From positions 372,001 through 436,000 of the forward strand of contig SZOX01000003.1 of assembly GCA_030263385.1 (NCBI GenBank): a stretch of 64,000 nucleotides of DNA. Direction: 5' to 3'. This DNA is from Zeimonas sp003577305 (GTDB lineage Bacteria; Pseudomonadota; Gammaproteobacteria; Burkholderiales; Burkholderiaceae_E). A model generated the notes under the pieces. That model made no database searches. It was not told where the DNA came from and worked only from the letters and a program-made list of their open reading frames with translations. Of this stretch, positions 17,332 to 28,358 are shown piece after piece. The translations under genes and the position numbers were made by a program. How positions within the stretch are numbered: the stretch's first letter is position 1; every line of letters begins with the position of its first letter.

Positions 17332-18560
17332 CTTGCACGCTCTCCCCTGGAACGAAGCAGCGCCCTGGGCACGCCCACCACCGTGGTGAACACGTTGATC
17401 AACCAGAACGCCAGCGGGTACCAGATCATCCAGAAGTAATGCTTGAACAGGCCCTTCTCCACGCGCGAATCGAGCAGCATTCCGGTGGCGACCTGAAGCA
17501 GGCAGGTGGTGCCGACCACGACGCCGCTCCAGTTCGGCAGCAGCGTGGGGACTTCGATCGGCACCGGCACTCCGAGCACCGTGCCGAGCAGCCAGAGCGC
17601 GATCACGCCCATCATCGCGTAGGCCCAGACGGCGCTGATGACGAACTCGGTGAACACCGGCCACATGCGGCGCATGTTCCACGCGTGCAGCCCGTGCCAG
17701 TTCGCGATCAGCACCTGCATGCCGCCGGTTGCCCAGCGCAGGCGCTGCCTCCACAGGCCGCGGAAGGTCTCGGGCATCAGGATCCAGCACAGCGCATTGG
17801 GCTCGAAGCGCACGTCCCAGCGGCGCGTCTGCAGCTTCCACGACACGTCGACGTCTTCCGTCAGCATGTCGGTGCTCCAGTAGCCGACCTCGTGCAGCGC
17901 GCGGCGCCTGAAGGCGCTGACCACACCGGAGACGGTGAACACCCGACCGTAGGTGCGTTGGGCGCGCTTGATCAGGCCGATGATCGACGAGAATTCACCG
18001 ACCTGCAGGCGCCCGAGCAGCGTCGATCGGGTGCGTACGCGCGGGTTTCCGGTCACGGCGCCCACGCGCGGCGAGCGGAAATGCCAGATCAGCCAGTGCA
18101 CGGCGGACGGATCGAGGAGCGCGTCGCCGTCGATGCAGACGAGGAATTCGGCGCAGGTCATCGTCGCTGCCGCGTTCAGCGCCGCGGCCTTGCCCTGGTT
18201 GTGCGCCAGCTGGATGACGCGCAGCCGCGGGAAGCGTCCGGCGAGTTCGCGCAGCGCGGCCGCGGTGCCATCGGTGCTGCCGTCGTCGACTGCCACGACC
18301 TCGAGATCCGGATACTTCGAGGCCATCAGCCATTCGATCGTCTCGACGACGTGCGCTTCCTCGTTGTGGCAGGGGACGATCACCGCCACCGTCGGGTATT
18401 CGTCCAGCTCCGGCAGTTCGTCGGGCTTGCCGCTGCGGCGTTCGTAGTGGAACCAGTAGTACAGCGCACCGGCCATCCACAGGTACGCCATGAACAGCGG
18501 ATAGTAGAAGACGAAGGCCATCAGGGCTTCGCCGAAAGCGGACGGGTTCATCATCGGCAC
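17292..18560 (-). CDS. pgaC: Poly-beta-1,6-N-acetyl-D-glucosamine synthase PgaC
   Basis: The 422-residue GT2 synthase has two N-terminal membrane segments and a cytoplasmic GT-A domain. All catalytic motifs are present: VAVDDGSTDGT, the CIDGDALLD metal site, the TEDVD base and QRLRW near residue 270. C-terminal helices complete the translocation channel. It polymerises GlcNAc from UDP-GlcNAc and pushes PNAG through the inner membrane. The GTG at 18558-18560 directly follows the pgaB stop and has GGAG six bases upstream; ATGs two and three codons later are alternatives. Confidence 0.93.
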   Translation of the reverse strand: MPMMNPSAFGEALMAFVFYYPLFMAYLWMAGALYYWFHYERRSGKPDELPELDEYPTVAVIVPCHNEEAHVVETIEWLMASKYPDLEVVAVDDGSTDGTAAALRELAGRFPRLRVIQLAHNQGKAAALNAAATMTCAEFLVCIDGDALLDPSAVHWLIWHFRSPRVGAVTGNPRVRTRSTLLGRLQVGEFSSIIGLIKRAQRTYGRVFTVSGVVSAFRRRALHEVGYWSTDMLTEDVDVSWKLQTRRWDVRFEPNALCWILMPETFRGLWRQRLRWATGGMQVLIANWHGLHAWNMRRMWPVFTEFVISAVWAYAMMGVIALWLLGTVLGVPVPIEVPTLLPNWSGVVVGTTCLLQVATGMLLDSRVEKGLFKHYFWMIWYPLAFWLINVFTTVVGVPRALLRSRGERARWKSPDRGLLPDR

Positions 18561-20540
18561 TCAGGGCTCCGGGGTCGAGCGCAGCGAGAACGCCGGAACG
18601 AGCCGGCGCAACTCGGGTACGTCGGCATGCAGGTCGTCCGGGTAGTAGCCGATCTGGCGAGCGCCCGAGAGTTCGAGCAGCCGGATCCAGGCCGCCGTTC
18701 GGGTCGCAGGCACCGCCTGCTGGTCGCGCCAGTCGCGGGTCTGCAACTCGAACACGGTGCGTGCCAGGCCTTGCGGGTGCGTGGAGACCGCGCGGACGAG
18801 CGAGTGCAGGAACCGCTCCGGCTGCTGCGAGCCCTCCAGGTACGGCATCGCCATCAGCGCGGCGTAGTCGTATGCCTCGAGGAATGCGGGAAGTGATTGA
18901 GCGAACCAGTCCTGTGCCGCCGGGTCGAGGACTGGCGCCGCATACAGGCTGCGCGCCGTCTTCAGCGGCGCATTCCAGGTTTCGACCGCCGACGCGAGTT
19001 CGCGAGTGAAGTCGACCAGCCATGCGAGCTTGCGGCGCGACCACTCGGTTGCTGCCTGCGGGTGCGCCCTGATCGCGTCGACCGAACCCGGCAGCCCCCA
19101 TCGGTCACGGTAGACGGCGCGGGCCCACGGGCTGTCGTCCTCGCGGTCGCCGATCAGCGCGTCGTCGTGGAACAGCAGGCCGCTGAAGCGTGCGTGGCGT
19201 CCCAGGTCGGCGTAGATCGAGGCGATCGCGGCGCGCGCGCGTGGGGAGAAGGGCGACAGCCGTCGGTAGGTCGGCCCGGCCCCGGCGGGCGCCGCCTGCA
19301 CGAGGTCGTCGCGCGCCGGATGGCCTTCGGGCAGCCGGAACGCGAGCACCGGCATCCACGCGTAGACGCGCACGTCGACGCGGGTCTCGAGTTGCCAGGC
19401 GACCCGGTTGAACAGGTCTGCCCGCATCGGCATCTGGCTGTTGGGGAAATACAGCGCGTCGGCCTCGCCGTCGCCGTCGGGATCCGCGTACGCCTGCAGG
19501 TAGACCGTGGTGGGCCGGATCGCCTTGATGCGCTCGAGCAGCGCCGACAGGTTGCGCTCCTGCTCGTCCGGGTCGGCGCTGTAGACGTAGTCGAGGTCGA
19601 CGTGGACCACGCGCTGCGGGGGCTCGGGCCAGACCCGTTCGATCTCGTCGACGAACTCGCCGAGGTCGGGGCTCGATTCGACGATGATGCGACGGATCCG
19701 GTCGAGCGGATCGCCCGCCGCGTTGACGCCGCCCTCGAGCGTGAGCATCAGAGGCATGCCGAGTTCGCGCGCGATTCGTTGCGTCGCGACGTTGTAACGG
19801 CCGTACGGCCAGACCATCGCGCGCGGCGCCTTGCCGGTTTCGCGTTCGATCAGGCGCGCGTTGCGCTGCAGGTCGTCGCGGATGCGCGCGAGCCACGCCT
19901 CGTCGCTCTCGTAGCTGCGGGTGGACGGGTCGTAGATCCTCGCGACCCCTGCGGGCTGCCCGTTGCCCTGCGGGTTGGCGATCACGCCGCGATGCAGCGC
20001 ATAGGAGTGCGAGGCGACCTCCACCAGGCCCGAGGCCATCATCTCGCGCACCTGCGCCCACGACAGGAAGGTTTCGCGTGACACCTTCTTCCCGTCGTAG
20101 TCGACCGTGGTGCCGGCAGGCGCATCCATCCAGCTGCCGACCAGCGCGATCACCGCCGGATACCCGAACAGCTTCAGCACCGGGTAGACGTGCGCGTGGA
20201 AATCCGCATAACCGTCGTCGAAGCTGAGCAGCACGGCCTTGTCCGGCAGCGCGGCGCCGCCCTCGCGCGCCCGGGCGATCTGCTCGAGGCTGACCGGCCG
20301 ATAGCCGTTCTCGCGCAGCCAGCTGAACTGCGCGATCAGGTGCGAGATCTCCACGCCGTAACGGCCGGCGCCGGGCGCCGCGGCCGGCAGGCCGTCGCCG
20401 GGTACTTCGTGGTACGACAGCGCGAGGAACGCGCCCGGCGCCATGGCCGGTTCGCGCGCCGACGCCTGCGCCGGCGCGAGCAGCGGTGCGAATGCAGCCA
20501 CCAGCAGGCACAGACCGCGACACAGCGATGCGAGCTTCAC
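18561..20540 (-). CDS. pgaB: Poly-GlcNAc N-deacetylase PgaB
   Basis: The 659-residue protein has a signal peptide ending near AQASA (residue 28), though no clear lipobox. The NodB deacetylase domain (about 35-310) shows the metal motif pieces LSYHEVPGD, SFDDGYADF and ASHSYALHRG. The C-terminal glycoside-hydrolase-like PgaB domain (about 310-650) contains VDLDYVYSADPDEQERNL. PgaB partly deacetylates PNAG in the periplasm before export through PgaA and can also cleave the polymer. It starts at GTG 20538-20540, one base after pgaA. The missing lipobox is worth noting because E. coli PgaB is an outer-membrane lipoprotein. Confidence 0.92.
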   Translation of the reverse strand: MKLASLCRGLCLLVAAFAPLLAPAQASAREPAMAPGAFLALSYHEVPGDGLPAAAPGAGRYGVEISHLIAQFSWLRENGYRPVSLEQIARAREGGAALPDKAVLLSFDDGYADFHAHVYPVLKLFGYPAVIALVGSWMDAPAGTTVDYDGKKVSRETFLSWAQVREMMASGLVEVASHSYALHRGVIANPQGNGQPAGVARIYDPSTRSYESDEAWLARIRDDLQRNARLIERETGKAPRAMVWPYGRYNVATQRIARELGMPLMLTLEGGVNAAGDPLDRIRRIIVESSPDLGEFVDEIERVWPEPPQRVVHVDLDYVYSADPDEQERNLSALLERIKAIRPTTVYLQAYADPDGDGEADALYFPNSQMPMRADLFNRVAWQLETRVDVRVYAWMPVLAFRLPEGHPARDDLVQAAPAGAGPTYRRLSPFSPRARAAIASIYADLGRHARFSGLLFHDDALIGDREDDSPWARAVYRDRWGLPGSVDAIRAHPQAATEWSRRKLAWLVDFTRELASAVETWNAPLKTARSLYAAPVLDPAAQDWFAQSLPAFLEAYDYAALMAMPYLEGSQQPERFLHSLVRAVSTHPQGLARTVFELQTRDWRDQQAVPATRTAAWIRLLELSGARQIGYYPDDLHADVPELRRLVPAFSLRSTPEP

Positions 20541-20541
20541 C

Positions 20542-23028
20542 TCAGAATCTCCCGTTGACGCTGAGCGTCGCGAAGCTTCGGCCGCTGCGTTCGCCGTCGT
20601 ACGGCCGCAGCAGCCGCCCGATGCCGTAGCGCAGGTACAGGCGACGATCGAACTCCCAGACGTGCTCGTACGACAGACCGAGCACCGCGCCGCTGCCGAA
20701 GTCCTCCTGCGAATAGCTGCCGACCGTCGCGGCCAGGCGCTGCCGGAAGCTGCGCTCGTAGCGCCGCCAGGTGAGCCACTCCGCTGCGGCCTCGACGCTC
20801 GCGGTGACGTCGCTGGCCGGGTTGAAGTACGGCGCGCCGTCGAGCGAGTTGCGCGACGCGCCGAGCCAGGCCGTGGTCTCGAAGCGCCAGCGCGGCGTGC
20901 TCGTCCAGCGCTCGAACCACGAGGCCCAGCCGGCCGTGCGATCGTTGCCGTCGCTGAATCCGAGGCGGTTCGCGCCCGCGGCGAAACTGCGCGACTCGTT
21001 CACCGCGTAGCGTACGGTGGCTGCCGCTTCGTTCGCGCGCACGCCGGCGCGCCAGGCCTGCATCGGCAGGTTGGCCGAGACGGTACTGCCGAGCAGTTCG
21101 ACCGACCAGCGGTCGCCGAACTGCCGGGCGGCGCTCGCTTCGAGGCCGGTGCGCCCAGACGAACCGTCGGTCACGGCGGCCGTCAGCCGGAGATCGCGGG
21201 CCCGATATTCCGCGCCGAGCCCTTCGCGGTGCCAGCGCACACTGTCGCCGGCGAAGTCGGCGTGCGCAATCGAACTCTGGGCAAAGACGCGCCATCGATC
21301 ACGAAGTGGCTGCGTGTAGACGCGGGCGTCGAGTCGCCAGTCGTCGGTTCCGGTGGGCGTGGCGTCGCTCGATCGCCCGAAGCCGGCGCTCGACTCGAAC
21401 TCGCGCATGCGATGCACGGTCCACAGGTCCTGCGCGCGCTTCACGCGGCTGTCGTCGGGGCGCCGGTCGAGCGCTTCGCCGAGTTGCGCCCGGGCTTCGG
21501 CCCACGCGTGCACGTCGAGCAGCGGCTGGACGCGCTCGGCGTGCAGCCCCGCGTTTCCGGGGTCGACCGCCAGCGCGCGGCGAAACTCCTCGTCGGCCAG
21601 GCGGGGCCAGCCGCGCGCATGCGCGGTGGAACCGAAAGCCTCGCGCACCCCGGCGTTGTACGGATATGCGTCGCGCAGCGCGTGCGCCATGCGCTCGGCG
21701 TCGTCGAGGCGGTCGCCGAAGACGCGACCGAGCACCGCAGCGGAGCGGGCGGTCACGGCGTCGGCGTTGCCACGGTGCGCCGAACGCAGCGGCGCAGTGC
21801 GCGCGGCAAGCGCATCGGCATGCGCGATCGCCTCGTCGAGGCGCTCGCTCTCGACCAGCGCGAAGAACAGGCCGAGCGAAGCGGCGAAGTCGTCCGGCTG
21901 CACCTGCAGGGTTGCACGGTACAGGGTTGCCGCTTCCTCGGGCCGCCGCACCGTGAGCATCGCGTCGGCGGCCGAAGCCAATGCGTACGCCGGCACCGCA
22001 ATGCCGGCATCGCGCAGGCTCTGGTAGAGCGCCACCGCGTCTTCGGGGCGGCGGCGCAGTTCGAGCGCCACGATCCGGTCCGCGAGCAGCCGGCGCTCGG
22101 AGGCGTCGAACGCCGCGGGTGTTGTGCCCGTCGAGCCACTCCGTGCAGCGGCGAGCCGCGCCGCCGCGCCGTCGCTGCGCTGGAGCGCGCGGTCGAGCCA
22201 GGCGAAGCGGGCTTCGCCTGATTCGATGCGCTCCTGGATGCGCCCCCAGCGAATCTCGATCGCGGCCTGGTCATCGGCGATCGCGGCAGCTTCCGCGGCC
22301 GACAGCAGGCCGGGATGCCGAGCCGCGAAGGCGGCCGCGAGGCCGGGCGCTCCGAGGCGGGCGGTGGTGCGCACGAGGCCGGCCTGCGCGTCTTTCGACT
22401 GCGGGTCGGTCGCGAGCGCTTCCTGGTACTTCGACAGTGCGGCCGGCCACTCGCCAGCCGACTCGGCCACGTTCGCCCGCGCAACCAGCAGGCCGGCGCG
22501 GTCCGCGCCCGTCGGCGCCGCCGCGAGCGCTTCGTCGAGCAGCCGGCGGGCCTCGTCGTGCCGACCGCGATCGGACAGCGTCAGCGCGAGCCCGATCCGG
22601 CTCGCCTGGCGCTCGGGATGCGCCGAGACCGAGCGCCGATAGACCGATTCCGCGAGATCGAATCGCTTCAGGTTTCGCGCCGAACGGCCGATGCTTTCGA
22701 GCGCGTATGCGGGCGCGCCGGCCAGATCGAGCCCGGAAGCGCGGGCCAGTGCCTGCGCGTCTTTGCCAGCCCAGCCGAGCACGACGATCCTGTCGAACGC
22801 GATCCGCAGGTCGTGCGGGCGTGCGGCCGCCAGGCGTTCGAGTGCGGCGAGCGCGTTCGCGTAGTCGCCGCTGCGGGCCAGCGCGATGGCCGCCTCATGG
22901 GAGTCGGGGCCTTGGGCCGCCGCGGGGTACGCAACCAGCATCGAGAACGCGAGCGCCGTCGCGCTGTTGCGCAGGCGGCGCGCGGCTCGGATGACCGACA
23001 GGGTGGACACGGATCGAAAGAGACACAA
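20542..23028 (-). CDS. pgaA: Poly-GlcNAc outer-membrane export porin PgaA
   Basis: The 828-residue protein has a signal peptide (cleavage near AAAQG, residue 40). A TPR superhelix spans about residues 45-510, for example DYANALAALERLAAARP. A C-terminal beta-barrel (about 520-828) ends in the outer-membrane signature ATLSVNGRF with a final Phe. This two-part build is that of PgaA, which guides deacetylated PNAG through the outer membrane. It is the first gene of the leftward pgaABCD operon. Its 233-base upstream gap is shared with the divergent RND cassette. Confidence 0.92.
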   Translation of the reverse strand: MCLFRSVSTLSVIRAARRLRNSATALAFSMLVAYPAAAQGPDSHEAAIALARSGDYANALAALERLAAARPHDLRIAFDRIVVLGWAGKDAQALARASGLDLAGAPAYALESIGRSARNLKRFDLAESVYRRSVSAHPERQASRIGLALTLSDRGRHDEARRLLDEALAAAPTGADRAGLLVARANVAESAGEWPAALSKYQEALATDPQSKDAQAGLVRTTARLGAPGLAAAFAARHPGLLSAAEAAAIADDQAAIEIRWGRIQERIESGEARFAWLDRALQRSDGAAARLAAARSGSTGTTPAAFDASERRLLADRIVALELRRRPEDAVALYQSLRDAGIAVPAYALASAADAMLTVRRPEEAATLYRATLQVQPDDFAASLGLFFALVESERLDEAIAHADALAARTAPLRSAHRGNADAVTARSAAVLGRVFGDRLDDAERMAHALRDAYPYNAGVREAFGSTAHARGWPRLADEEFRRALAVDPGNAGLHAERVQPLLDVHAWAEARAQLGEALDRRPDDSRVKRAQDLWTVHRMREFESSAGFGRSSDATPTGTDDWRLDARVYTQPLRDRWRVFAQSSIAHADFAGDSVRWHREGLGAEYRARDLRLTAAVTDGSSGRTGLEASAARQFGDRWSVELLGSTVSANLPMQAWRAGVRANEAAATVRYAVNESRSFAAGANRLGFSDGNDRTAGWASWFERWTSTPRWRFETTAWLGASRNSLDGAPYFNPASDVTASVEAAAEWLTWRRYERSFRQRLAATVGSYSQEDFGSGAVLGLSYEHVWEFDRRLYLRYGIGRLLRPYDGERSGRSFATLSVNGRF

Positions 23029-23198
23029 GGGAAACGATTCCGGCGCAGCCTATCGCACGCTTGCTGCAATGCAGTGGCAATTCGCACAGGCATCCGATCG
23101 GCGTGCGCGACTACAGCCGTAGAGCCGACGAGCGGGTGCGGGCGTTGTTGCAACGAGACCACATCCACCGTGACCGGCGCCCTGGCCACCGGGCTTTA

Positions 23199-23216
23199 CA
23201 TACCCAGTGGGGTATG
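23199..23216. promoter_or_regulatory. CsoR/CstR-type operator-like repeat, site 1
   Basis: CATACCC and GGGTATG flank AGTG, giving perfect 7-base arms. This matches the ATACCC-N4-GGGTAT type of site bound by CsoR/CstR family repressors. It lies 46 bases before the adaptor ATG of an operon that ends with a CsoR-family gene. A TTTACA hexamer (23195-23200) overlaps its left edge and could be the -35 element, so binding would block the promoter. Confidence 0.7.
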
Positions 23217-23224
23217 AGACCATC

Positions 23225-23240
23225 ATACCCCGTCAGGTAT
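23225..23240. promoter_or_regulatory. CsoR/CstR-type operator-like repeat, site 2
   Basis: ATACC and GGTAT flank CCGTCA, keeping the 16-base core length of site 1 with one arm position degenerate. The centres of the two sites are 25 bases apart, about two and a half helical turns. It ends 21 bases before the adaptor ATG. Two spaced sites suggest that two repressor tetramers bind. Confidence 0.65.
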
Positions 23241-23261
23241 ATGGCATCCTCGGGTTCCAGA

Positions 23262-24332
23262 ATGAACACAAACCGATTCCGCATCGTCGCGGCTCTCTTC
23301 TCGGCACTGGCCTGGCTGGGCGGGCCGGCAGCGGTCGCCGCTGCCCAGGAGCCGATGGTGCCGACCGTCACCGTGAGGCCGGGCGCAGTCGGTGTCGGCC
23401 TCGAACTCGATGGCACGCTGCAGGCCGTACGCCAGAGCACCGTGGCGGCGCAGGTGCCAGGCAACGTCGTCCAGTTGCTGGTGCGGGCCGGCGATGCGGT
23501 ACGTGCCGGGCAGGTGCTGGCGCGCATCGACGAGCGCGACGCGCAGGCCGGACTGGCGCGCAGCGACGCGGCGGTCGCCCAGTCGCAGGCCGAACTGGCG
23601 AACGCGCAGGCGCACTACGAGCGCAGCCGACAGCTGCGTGCGCAAGGCTTCGTCAGTCAGGCCGCGCTCGACGTCGCGCAGGCGCAATTCCACGCCGCGC
23701 AGGCGGCCCAGCGTCAGGCGCAGGCCGGTCGCAGCCAGGCGGCGCTCGCGCGCAGCTTCACCACCGTGACCGCCCCGTACGACGGCCTGGTGCTGGCCAC
23801 CCACGTCGAGGCTGGCGATCTCGCCGCGCCGGGTCGCCCGATCGTCACCATCTACGCGCCGCAGCCGATCCGGGCGGTCGCCTACGTGCCTGCCTCCCAG
23901 CAGGCGCTGGCGCGCGGCGCGCAACGCATCCGGGTGCGGCTGCCTTCCGGAGACTGGGTGACGCCTTCGGCGACCACCGGCCTGCCGGGCGCCGACCCGG
24001 TTTCCCAGACGGTCGAGTTCCGGCTCGACCTGCCGGCGGCCGCAGTGGCCGGCGCGGTGCCGGGGCAGAGCGTGCGCGTGCGCTTCGCGGGCGGTTCGTC
24101 CGAGCGGCTCACGGTGCCGGCTGCAGCGGTGTTGCGGCGCGGTGAACTGACCGGCGTCTACGTCGCGCGCGACCAGACCTTCGTGCTGCAGGCGGTGCGC
24201 GTGGGCGCCGATCACGCCGATGCCGGCGTCGAGGTGCTCGCCGGCCTCCAGGCGGGCGATCGGGTCGCGATCGACCCGGTCAAGGCCGGTCTGGCCGGTG
24301 CAAGGCCGGCACCTGCCGACGCAGCGCGCTGA
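23262..24332 (+). CDS. RND efflux periplasmic adaptor (membrane fusion protein)
   Basis: The 356-residue protein has an N-terminal signal peptide ending near AVAAAQ (residue 29). The lipoyl half-motifs VAAQVPGNVVQLLVRAGDAV and APYDGLVLATHVEAGDLA flank a helical hairpin (about residues 85-155) rich in Ala, Gln and Arg. A beta-barrel and membrane-proximal domain follow. It would bridge the inner-membrane RND pump to an outer-membrane channel. No channel gene is present, so a TolC-like partner must come from elsewhere. The ATG at 23262 is chosen because it creates the signal peptide. It is the first gene behind the two operator-like repeats. Confidence 0.9.
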   Translation: MNTNRFRIVAALFSALAWLGGPAAVAAAQEPMVPTVTVRPGAVGVGLELDGTLQAVRQSTVAAQVPGNVVQLLVRAGDAVRAGQVLARIDERDAQAGLARSDAAVAQSQAELANAQAHYERSRQLRAQGFVSQAALDVAQAQFHAAQAAQRQAQAGRSQAALARSFTTVTAPYDGLVLATHVEAGDLAAPGRPIVTIYAPQPIRAVAYVPASQQALARGAQRIRVRLPSGDWVTPSATTGLPGADPVSQTVEFRLDLPAAAVAGAVPGQSVRVRFAGGSSERLTVPAAAVLRRGELTGVYVARDQTFVLQAVRVGADHADAGVEVLAGLQAGDRVAIDPVKAGLAGARPAPADAAR

Positions 24333-24333
24333 A

Positions 24334-27666
<3,333 letters not shown>

Positions 27667-27712
27667 CGGTTTTCCCTTCCCTTTCCTTCGTCAACCCTGA
27701 ATGGAGTCTCAC

Positions 27713-27937
27713 ATGAACGTCGAACGCATGATCCGCATCTTCGCGGGTTCGTTCATCCTGGTTTCCCTTGCGCTGGCCGTCGAGGGCAGCCCGCTGTTCG
27801 TCTCGAAGTGGTTCCTCGCGGTCACCGCGTTCGTCGGACTGAACCTGTTCCAGTTCGGCTTCAGCAACCGGTGCCCGCTGGGCATGATCCTGAAGCGGCT
27901 GGGCGTGCCCGACACGCCGTCGACCTGCGCGCGCTGA
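27713..27937 (+). CDS. DUF2892 (YgaP membrane-domain-like) small membrane protein
   Basis: The 74-residue protein is made of two hydrophobic helices around a short loop. It opens MNVERMIRIFAGSFIL and ends with NRCPLGMILKRLG, the DUF2892 signature. In YgaP this domain anchors a rhodanese sulfurtransferase; free-standing copies often sit beside sulfur-trafficking or CstR-regulated genes. The Cys of NRCPLG is conserved in the family. The start at 27713 has GGAG six bases upstream. It lies 46 bases after the permease and 79 before the repressor, inside the cassette. Confidence 0.85.
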   Translation: MNVERMIRIFAGSFILVSLALAVEGSPLFVSKWFLAVTAFVGLNLFQFGFSNRCPLGMILKRLGVPDTPSTCAR

Positions 27938-28016
27938 GCGCCGAGGCGGGCTTCGTGGCGCAAATCCTCGCATCTGGGAGACAATCGGGGTGAATTCCAC
28001 GAACGATCCCTGCACC

Positions 28017-28307
28017 ATGACCGTACTCAAGGACGAAGCCTCCCGCACCGACCTGCTCAACCGACTGCGCCGTGCCGAAGGGCAGTTGCGCGGCATCCAG
28101 CGGATGATCGAGGAGGGCGAAGACTGCATGCAGATCGCCCAGCAGATCTCGGCGGTGCGCAAGGCGCTCGACAGCGCCTACGTGCGGATGACGGTCTGCT
28201 TCATGGAACAGGAGCTGTCGTCGAAGATGCGTGACGCCAAGGGCCGTCCGGCCGATCTCGGCCAGCTGCTGGGCAACGTCGAAGTGCTGCTGGGGAAAGT
28301 CCGCTAG
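28017..28307 (+). CDS. CsoR/RcnR/FrmR family transcriptional repressor with non-canonical cysteines
   Basis: The 96-residue all-helical DUF156 protein shows NRLRRAEGQLRGIQRMIEEGEDC and the QISAVRKAL core. Aligned on QISAV to M. tuberculosis CsoR, Cys37 matches the first ligand (Cys36). The next two ligands (His61, Cys65) are replaced by Phe62 and Glu66. A different Cys, Cys61, sits one position before the His site. The copper, nickel and CstR patterns therefore do not fit, and a thiol-based or aldehyde-like signal is possible (inference). It is the last gene of the RND cassette, which carries matching operator-like sites. The ATG at 28017 is preferred over the GTG at 27990. Confidence 0.88.
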   Translation: MTVLKDEASRTDLLNRLRRAEGQLRGIQRMIEEGEDCMQIAQQISAVRKALDSAYVRMTVCFMEQELSSKMRDAKGRPADLGQLLGNVEVLLGKVR

Positions 28308-28328
28308 CATCGCGCCCGTGCTATGGTT

Positions 28329-28355
28329 GGCTGCGCCGGACACTCGTGCGCAGCC
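28329..28355. other. Hairpin just before the cardiolipin synthase start
   Basis: GGCTGCGC (28329-28336) and GCGCAGCC (28348-28355) form a perfect 8-base stem with an 11-base loop, three bases before the ATG at 28359. It could hide the ribosome-binding region of the next gene, or stop transcription from the RND cassette, but no U-tract follows. If translation of the next gene began at the upstream ATG (28323), the hairpin would be inside the coding region. Confidence 0.35.
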
Positions 28356-28358
28356 GCC

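Noticed and set aside
28329..28355. Intrinsic terminator for the RND cassette
   Set aside because: The stem is good, but no U-tract follows and it lies three bases from a start codon. It is kept only as a hairpin.
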